Assembly (NCBI GenBank): GCA_005223375.1
Contig: RXOD01005862.1
Location: forward strand, 1-12,236
DNA: 12,236 nt
Source: Amoebophrya sp. AT5.2
Lineage: Eukaryota; Sar; Dinophyceae; Syndiniales; Amoebophryaceae
Reading direction: 5' to 3'
In this document: positions 7,961-12,236 of the stretch, piece by piece
Numbering within the stretch: position 1 is the first letter of the stretch
Layout: each line of letters starts with the position of its first letter
Notes under the pieces: generated by a model
What the model saw: only the letters and a program-made list of their open reading frames with translations
What the model was told of the DNA's origin: nothing
Database searches by the model: none
Made by a program: the position numbers and the translations under genes

Positions 7961-9317
7961 TCAGCAAGGGTCCCCAAATGAAAGTAGTGGAAATTCCAGC
8001 TGGTCGCCGTACGGCAGTCCTGCCTGCGGACAAAATCTGGAAAAGATTTCCTCTGCTTTTGCTGCGGCCTTTTCGACGTCTTCTTCGCCGCGTTGTGTTA
8101 GATATGCTTCTTGTTCGCGCTGAATTACACGCGCGCCAGCACGTCGCAACCTGAGAGCAGGTTCTGGCTGATACAACATCACAGCTGCCTTTCCGCTTTT
8201 GTTTCCACTATCTGTCAAGGCACCAACTCGACTCAAGTACGCTCGTGGCAAGATAAAGAGGCTGGCCAGCTTCTCACCTTCTGTCGCCTTGGGATCGCCG
8301 TCCCCACGAAGTAATCCGATCACAAAATCCGGGCACCGCTCCGCTGCGCACGTGCATGAGCGTCCAACGCTTGCATCGCGCGTTAGTCCAAGGTCAATTC
8401 TGCGCACAGCGCGATTATCCGATGCGCGCGCGCGGATGCAGCAGCGACCTATCACTGTGCAACCGTTCACAAGGAGATGTGCTTCGACGTCACTCGTAGC
8501 CGGGCGGGAAACATGCAAACCACAGCGCTCCCGAAAAAACTCAGCAGCCTGCTGCAAAACACGATGCAACATCACGTCCTTCTCGACCGCGTACAGCTCC
8601 GTGAGCTCCCCCTCACCCAGCAAAGTGCTTGAAGCGCTGTGTTTATCAAGATACCCCCGCAGCATCGCGGACTTCGTAAGGCGCCACGGCCGAAATCGGG
8701 ATGCGATGTCCGGTTTCTGGTGAGTACGTCGCTGGCCTATGCGACTCCAAGAATGTATGAGGCAAGAAAAAGAGCTGCCGTGTCCCCGTAATCACGAAAA
8801 GACTGCCGAAGCCCCCGCGAAACCTCGGCTTGTTCAGGTAAATGTACTTTCGCGCAGCTTCGGGCCACCCTCGAAGCGAACGCAGCACCAACGGGCACCA
8901 CTTTTCCTGGCTAGATCCGCTTCGTAGTCGGTAGATCAGTTTTACTGCGCATCGCTGCGGAAGAAACTGACACTCCGTCTCCGTCAGCAGGGGCTCAAGC
9001 GCCGCTAGTACGACTTCCTTCGCTCGTTGTCGCTCCATTAGCAGTGAATTCTTAGTCGGAGGCATTTGCGATAGGAGTCGCCTCCTTAAAGGACGCTTTC
9101 CGTATCCGAGAAAATCGGCAGTGCCAGCCCAACCGGACGACCTGTAGAACTTGTCAGGTGAACTCGGGATGTAGCTCGGCCGCTCGCCGCGTTGACACCA
9201 ATCCACCCAGTCTTTCCAAGACGTAAGGCCGATTCTCCGCATGAAGTTCCGCGCCTCATCAAACCGCAAAAAGCGATCGCACACACCGGTTGAAGGTCGA
9301 CGGGAAGAAATTCGCAT
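7961..9317 (-). pseudogene. PHINT_rpt / nuclease-like protein, downstream paralogue, broken by a frameshift
   Basis: The 5' part (9317 to stop at 8646, 223 residues) carries a phage-integrase repeat unit (FLRFDEARNFMRRIGL, then SWKDWVDWC, IPSSPDKFY, DFLGY) followed by the first nuclease-like module (KLIYRLRS, EKWCPLVLRS, LFFLPHTFL). The rest is read one base over, from about 8665 to 7961, and matches the second module of the neighbour (QQAAEFFRERCGL, AHLLVNG, VIGRC, CPDFVIGLL, LFILPRAYL). The break falls at five C on the plus strand (8654-8658); one base fewer there would give about 451 codons, against 463 in the intact copy. The ATG at 9317 is chosen because it aligns with the paralogue's start and shares the ACACAAG leader just before it. 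This may be a genuine decaying copy, a sequencing error in a homopolymer, or less likely recoded translation. Function is unknown. Confidence 0.75.
8654..8658 (-). other. Frameshift site in a homopolymer (five G on the sense strand)
   Basis: Upstream frame: ...YEVRDAAGVS then TGA at 8646. Downstream frame: ...MLRGYLDKHS. Both overlap across GCTGCGGGGGTATCTTG, and the flanking sequences align continuously with the intact paralogue, so one extra base in the G run accounts for the break. Confidence 0.7.
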
Positions 9318-9585
9318 ACTTGTGTCTCGTCTAAAAGTCCAGAATAGGTGCTTGTGAGTTTCGTTCTTTTCTCTCGATACCGATCTTTCTGCATCGTGAC
9401 CTCTTTTGAAGTCAGCTTGCTGACGTTCTACTTCGTCTTCAAGAAAAAAAAAACTTTGGCAGCGCAAAATGCGTGTGCACTGCAAGTGCAACAGCCAAAC
9501 CGAGGTGGGTGTTTGTTAGTGTCTCGCGATAGTTTTGACCCGAATTCCAAGATACAATCTTCGTCCATGTAGCACTTTGTTGTCC

Positions 9586-10977
9586 TCACGTCGCAGCACC
9601 GTCGATGGCGCGCTCGGTCCCCAAATGTGGCGGCGAATCTTCAACTGAAAGCTTCGCGAAGACATCGCGCGCCTTCGCGGCTGCACACAATTTGTCTGCG
9701 CCCGAAGAAAGGTCAATGAAAAACGTCGCCTGCTCTGCCTGCTTACGCTGCGTTACGCTTCTTCTAGGTCGCATCCAAGGTAAAATCACGTTCATTGCTG
9801 TTTTGCCCGGCCTGGATTGATCCTCTAAAAGGAGTCCTCTTTCATGCAGATACTGCCGCGGAAAGATGTAGAACCCAGATAACCCAAATGCGCTGCCGCC
9901 GGAAGAACCGCTTTCGGTCTCATCTCGGACAAGCGCAAATAGAAAGTCTGGGCACCTTTGTGCTACGCATCTTCTCACCCGACGCCCAAATCGAGTATCC
10001 CTTTCGTGTAGCCCGAGGTCGACCCGTGAGCAGTAGTGGTTTCCGATAGCGCAACGGCCGACGATAGTTTTTTCTCCGAGAACCAAGTGGGCGTCAAACG
10101 CACCCCACGTCGGGCGTTGCAAATTGAGGCCGCAGTGAATCCGCAGGAAATCCGCAGCCTGACGCAGGAGGGACTGCGCGCACATGTCGCTCTGGTTCAG
10201 GAAAAGATCGTTACTGATGTCCTTTTCATCATACAGCTCCGAACGGCTTTGGTGACTAGTGAGCAAGCTCCGCAACTCTTCGTCGCTTCTGATTTCATAA
10301 TCTTCGATGTTGTCGCTGGCGCGTAGTCGCAGTACTTCAAGACCTTCCGATCTGCAGGCTGTTCGCTGCATATTCTCCTGCAAAAAATCGTGTTTGAAGA
10401 AGAACCATCGGTTCGAGGACGTGATCATGTGCACAACACCAAGGCCAGCGCTTAGTTTTGGCCAGCGCACGTTGAGCGCCCCATCGTCACGCATACTCGC
10501 TGCCGAGCGCAGTATCAGTGGACACCACTTTTCGTCGGCCGCAGATCGGTACACAATCTGCGCAAAACTACGGTGCGGCAGGGCCTGCACCTCGAACATC
10601 GGCGACACACGCTCGATGAACTTACGTTTCGCAAGCGAGCATTGGTCTCTCATGCTACGCCCGGCGGCTACTTTCTTCGCACTTCGGACTTTGACTGTTC
10701 CATGTCCGCCACCTCCTACTCCTTCCGCATATTCTTGGGCAGTCAGCGGAGGGCGGCGTCGCCTCCGTTCGTATCCCAGCCAGTCGGGCAATCCTCTCCA
10801 CAGCTCCTGCTTCCCGTAAAACACATGTGGGTGACTCGGAATGGTTTGCGGCCGATTTCCGTCAGCGCACCACCTGAGCCAGTCATTCCACGAGCCCAGA
10901 CCACATCCGCGCATAAAATCCCGAGCTTCCTGAAAAGGCAGGAACTGCGACGGGGAAGATCGCGCGTAGAGTCTCAT
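9586..10977 (-). CDS. PHINT_rpt / tandem nuclease-like protein, intact paralogue (463 residues)
   Basis: Residues 12-70 form one phage-integrase repeat unit (Pfam PHINT_rpt type): FLPFQEARDFM, then GSWNDWLRWC, RPQTIPSHPHVFY and LPDWLGY. This short helical unit is found in some phage integrases and in many protein families of microalgae. Residues 115-200 and 268-405 look like two versions of one alpha/beta module: a helix, a strand (AQIVYRS / AHLVLG), a strand with a basic end (WCPLILRS / TIVGRCAI), and hydrophobic strands ending near FFFKHDFL / FYIFPRQYL. That order resembles PD-(D/E)xK restriction-endonuclease folds, but the acidic and lysine catalytic positions are not intact (Asp295 is the only clear candidate), so activity is doubtful. 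The linker 71-114 is Gly/Lys/Arg-rich and may bind nucleic acid. A decayed tandem copy lies 268 bases downstream. Family identification is from memory; the nuclease fold is inference. Confidence 0.72.
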   Translation of the reverse strand: MRLYARSSPSQFLPFQEARDFMRGCGLGSWNDWLRWCADGNRPQTIPSHPHVFYGKQELWRGLPDWLGYERRRRRPPLTAQEYAEGVGGGGHGTVKVRSAKKVAAGRSMRDQCSLAKRKFIERVSPMFEVQALPHRSFAQIVYRSAADEKWCPLILRSAASMRDDGALNVRWPKLSAGLGVVHMITSSNRWFFFKHDFLQENMQRTACRSEGLEVLRLRASDNIEDYEIRSDEELRSLLTSHQSRSELYDEKDISNDLFLNQSDMCAQSLLRQAADFLRIHCGLNLQRPTWGAFDAHLVLGEKTIVGRCAIGNHYCSRVDLGLHERDTRFGRRVRRCVAQRCPDFLFALVRDETESGSSGGSAFGLSGFYIFPRQYLHERGLLLEDQSRPGKTAMNVILPWMRPRRSVTQRKQAEQATFFIDLSSGADKLCAAAKARDVFAKLSVEDSPPHLGTERAIDGAAT

Positions 10978-11317
10978 CTTGTGTGAGTCACGTCCCTGCC
11001 ATTAAACTACAAGGTTCCGGCAATAGAGATAGACAGTGATGCTGGTATGCAAGTTTTACTAGTAGCATACGAATCTTATGGTTATGCACCCAGTGTTACC
11101 CAACGTCTTACTACAGTGCGATTCATTTAACGCAAAAGAGTCTCTCGGACAACTCGTTCTCGTATCGAAACGCAAGACCGAATTGCAGCTATTTCTCACA
11201 CTTCAGGGCGAGCTTTCGAGTTCGTAGAAACCGGACCGGAGCGTAAGCGCTCCACTGCGGCTACGTCCAGAATTCGTATACCATTATAGCAGCCCTGCAT
11301 TAAACTCTTTAATCAAA
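10978..11317. other. Intergenic, possible divergent promoter region
   Basis: These 340 bases separate the start of the intact PHINT_rpt gene (minus) from the start of the tentative plus-strand gene. A small perfect hairpin (GGAGCG, four-base loop, CGCTCC) lies at 11238-11253. Reading towards the PHINT_rpt gene, an acceptor-like TTTAATGGCAG ends about 20 bases before its ATG. No other element was recognised. Confidence 0.45.
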
Positions 11318-11651
11318 ATGTTTAAGCCTACGCTCCGCCGCCGTTCTTCTGCAATACTCGCTCGATCTGCGCTCTGGGTCGCAGAAATTACGCGTACTAC
11401 GTACTGCCGTGCAGTTTGTTGTTTCCTGCCACAGGCCTCCCCCAGCGTTCTCTTCGCATGCGCAAACTTTTTGAGCACGGACGCCGCCATCCGCGGGAGC
11501 CTCAAGTCGAAACAAGGCAGTATGGTAAGTTGAGCGCAACATGATCTCTCGGTCGTTTCTTCAGCGCGGCTGCGGAACCTGCTTCGTTTCGAGCAGGGCT
11601 TTGGGCGGCCGCGCTCGCGGCGCCGCAGTCATCCCAATCAGTGAATCCTAG
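11318..11651 (+). CDS. Tentative two-exon gene with mitochondrial-type N-terminus
   Basis: Exon 1 (11318-11524) starts MFKPTLRRRSSAILARSALW. It is rich in Arg, Ser and Ala with no acidic residue until position 24, like a mitochondrial presequence. It ends exactly at ATG|GTAAGT, a near-consensus donor. With the acceptor TTTCTTCAG at 11564, exon 2 (11565-11651) continues in phase as RGCGTCFVSS and ends ...PISES, giving 97 residues. The 40-base intron is very short but pyrimidine-rich at its end. The start has AAA before the ATG. The segment IRGSLKSKQ faintly recalls the N-terminus of bacterial-type ribosomal protein L36, and exon 2 carries a CxxC, but the remainder does not match well, so I leave it unnamed. 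It would be the only plus-strand gene here, which lowers confidence. Confidence 0.38.
11525..11564 (+). other. Candidate very short GT-AG intron (40 bases)
   Basis: The donor GTAAGT follows an in-frame ATG codon and the acceptor is TCGTTTCTTCAG. Without splicing, the frame stops three codons after the donor. Confidence 0.4.
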
Positions 11652-11707
11652 ATGAGACCGCGCCTGCATAACAAATTCAGAAAAACAGTCGCTCTTCGAT
11701 CTTCAAG

Positions 11708-12236
11708 CTATCCGTCGCCGCCCCCCAGGCAGCGGCCGCACAGCATTTTGCAACCACTGAGCACCATACTGAACACAAAGTTCAGGAACCGCGTTCCCCC
11801 GGGCACGTAGGACAGCAGCAGGTAGGAGAGCGACACCAGTTCGGCCACCACGCAGAACAAAGTCAGGAAGTAGCTTTTCTGCACCAGCGATGCGTAGAGT
11901 ACGCCGACAAAGGAGAGACAGTAACCCACGCCGAAGGCTGCGCGCTCCGAGGCAAATACGAACGAAAGAAAAGGTCCCTGTCGTGATGGGTTGGAGAAGG
12001 TGATGGTTGTAGTAGACACCGAAAAAAGGAAAAGCAGAGAGATGCGAGTATCGTTTCGCAACTGGGTCGAGTAAGTAGGTAGTTCTTCTTCTTGGTACAG
12101 AATCGTATCACTAAGAAAGGGCAACAGATAGATTCTGGAAGAAGTATATCTACTGAAGCAAGAATACCATTCCCTTCAGCGCCACGTTCGCGGCGCATAT
12201 GCATGTTGAGCCCAGACTGAAGAGCAGCGCGAACTT
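11708..12236 (-). CDS. SFT2/Got1-family vesicle transport protein, 3' part (partial, runs off the right edge)
   Basis: Two exons are visible: 12236-12168 (23 codons) and 11977-11708 (89 codons plus stop). The joined product reads KFALLFSLGS...VALKGM, then GPFLSFVFASERAAFGVGYC, then a second and third hydrophobic helix and LLLSYVPGG. SFT2 proteins have the same order: a KFALLxxLGN-like first helix, a short loop with Gly-Pro and an Arg, two more helices, and a terminal YSLSYIPxG motif. SFT2/Got1 proteins are small four-helix membrane proteins of the Golgi that act in fusion of endosome-derived vesicles with the Golgi. The tail KMLCGRCLGGGDG is Cys- and Gly-rich, as in several family members. 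The N-terminal cytosolic part and first helix lie outside the window. The family match is strong even without the N-terminus. Confidence 0.85.
11978..12167 (-). other. GT-AG intron (190 bases, phase 0) in the SFT2 gene
   Basis: The donor is AAGGGAATG|GTATTC and the acceptor CATCACGACAG|GGACC, preceded by a pyrimidine-rich CACCTTCTCCAACC. Splicing removes stops and joins the first membrane helix directly to the conserved Gly-Pro loop, as expected for SFT2. Confidence 0.75.

Noticed and set aside
8719..8730. GGTGAGTACG on the plus strand, resembling a splice donor
   Set aside because: It is antisense within the PHINT_rpt coding sequence, whose homology to the neighbouring gene fixes the coding strand as minus.
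9444..9453. A run of ten A on the plus strand between the two PHINT_rpt genes, considered as a retroposition tail
   Set aside because: It is on the wrong strand and wrong side to be the poly(A) tail of either gene copy, and no target-site duplication was seen.
1..12236. tRNA, rRNA, CRISPR arrays, bacterial insertion sequences
   Set aside because: No cloverleaf, conserved rRNA segment, regular spaced repeat or transposase motif was found by reading either strand.

Overview
The window reads as nuclear DNA of a single-celled eukaryote. Three things support this: GT-AG introns that restore reading frames, eukaryote-only families (the start of a myosin heavy chain, and an SFT2-type Golgi protein), and a predicted ER protein ending in KDEL. 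There are no operons, no Shine-Dalgarno spacing and no rRNA, tRNA or CRISPR. Nearly every supported gene lies on the minus strand, so transcription runs from right to left. That one-way order, together with pyrimidine/AG acceptor-like sites just upstream of some start codons, would fit a dinoflagellate-lineage alveolate such as a syndinian. This is inference: no spliced-leader gene or other diagnostic marker is present. Other algae that carry the same repeat family remain possible.

Layout from left to right. At 1-206 (minus) is the first exon of a myosin heavy chain that runs off the left edge. At 752-2293 (minus) is a 513-residue orphan protein. At 3097-4122 (minus) is a 341-residue protein with about seven membrane segments. 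At 4812-5990 (minus) is a spliced locus: one 5' exon can be joined in frame to either of two 3' exons, giving 166 or 148 residues. At 6719-7183 (minus) is a small secretory protein with a basic middle, an acidic tail and a C-terminal KDEL. At 7961-10977 (minus) are two tandem paralogues that begin with a phage-integrase repeat unit (PHINT_rpt type) followed by two modules that look like degenerate restriction-endonuclease folds. The downstream copy is broken by a frameshift at a run of five identical bases. At 11318-11651 (plus) is a tentative two-exon gene with a mitochondrial-type N-terminus. At 11708-12236 (minus) is the 3' part of an SFT2/Got1 family gene, running off the right edge.

The genes do not form a recognisable pathway. 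Myosin, SFT2, the KDEL protein and the polytopic protein are cytoskeletal, secretory or membrane housekeeping components. The PHINT_rpt pair is the most accessory-looking content: an expanding, decaying family of nuclease-like proteins of unknown role. The spaces between genes hold microsatellites, a 23-base tandem repeat and one good inverted repeat, but no recognisable transposon.
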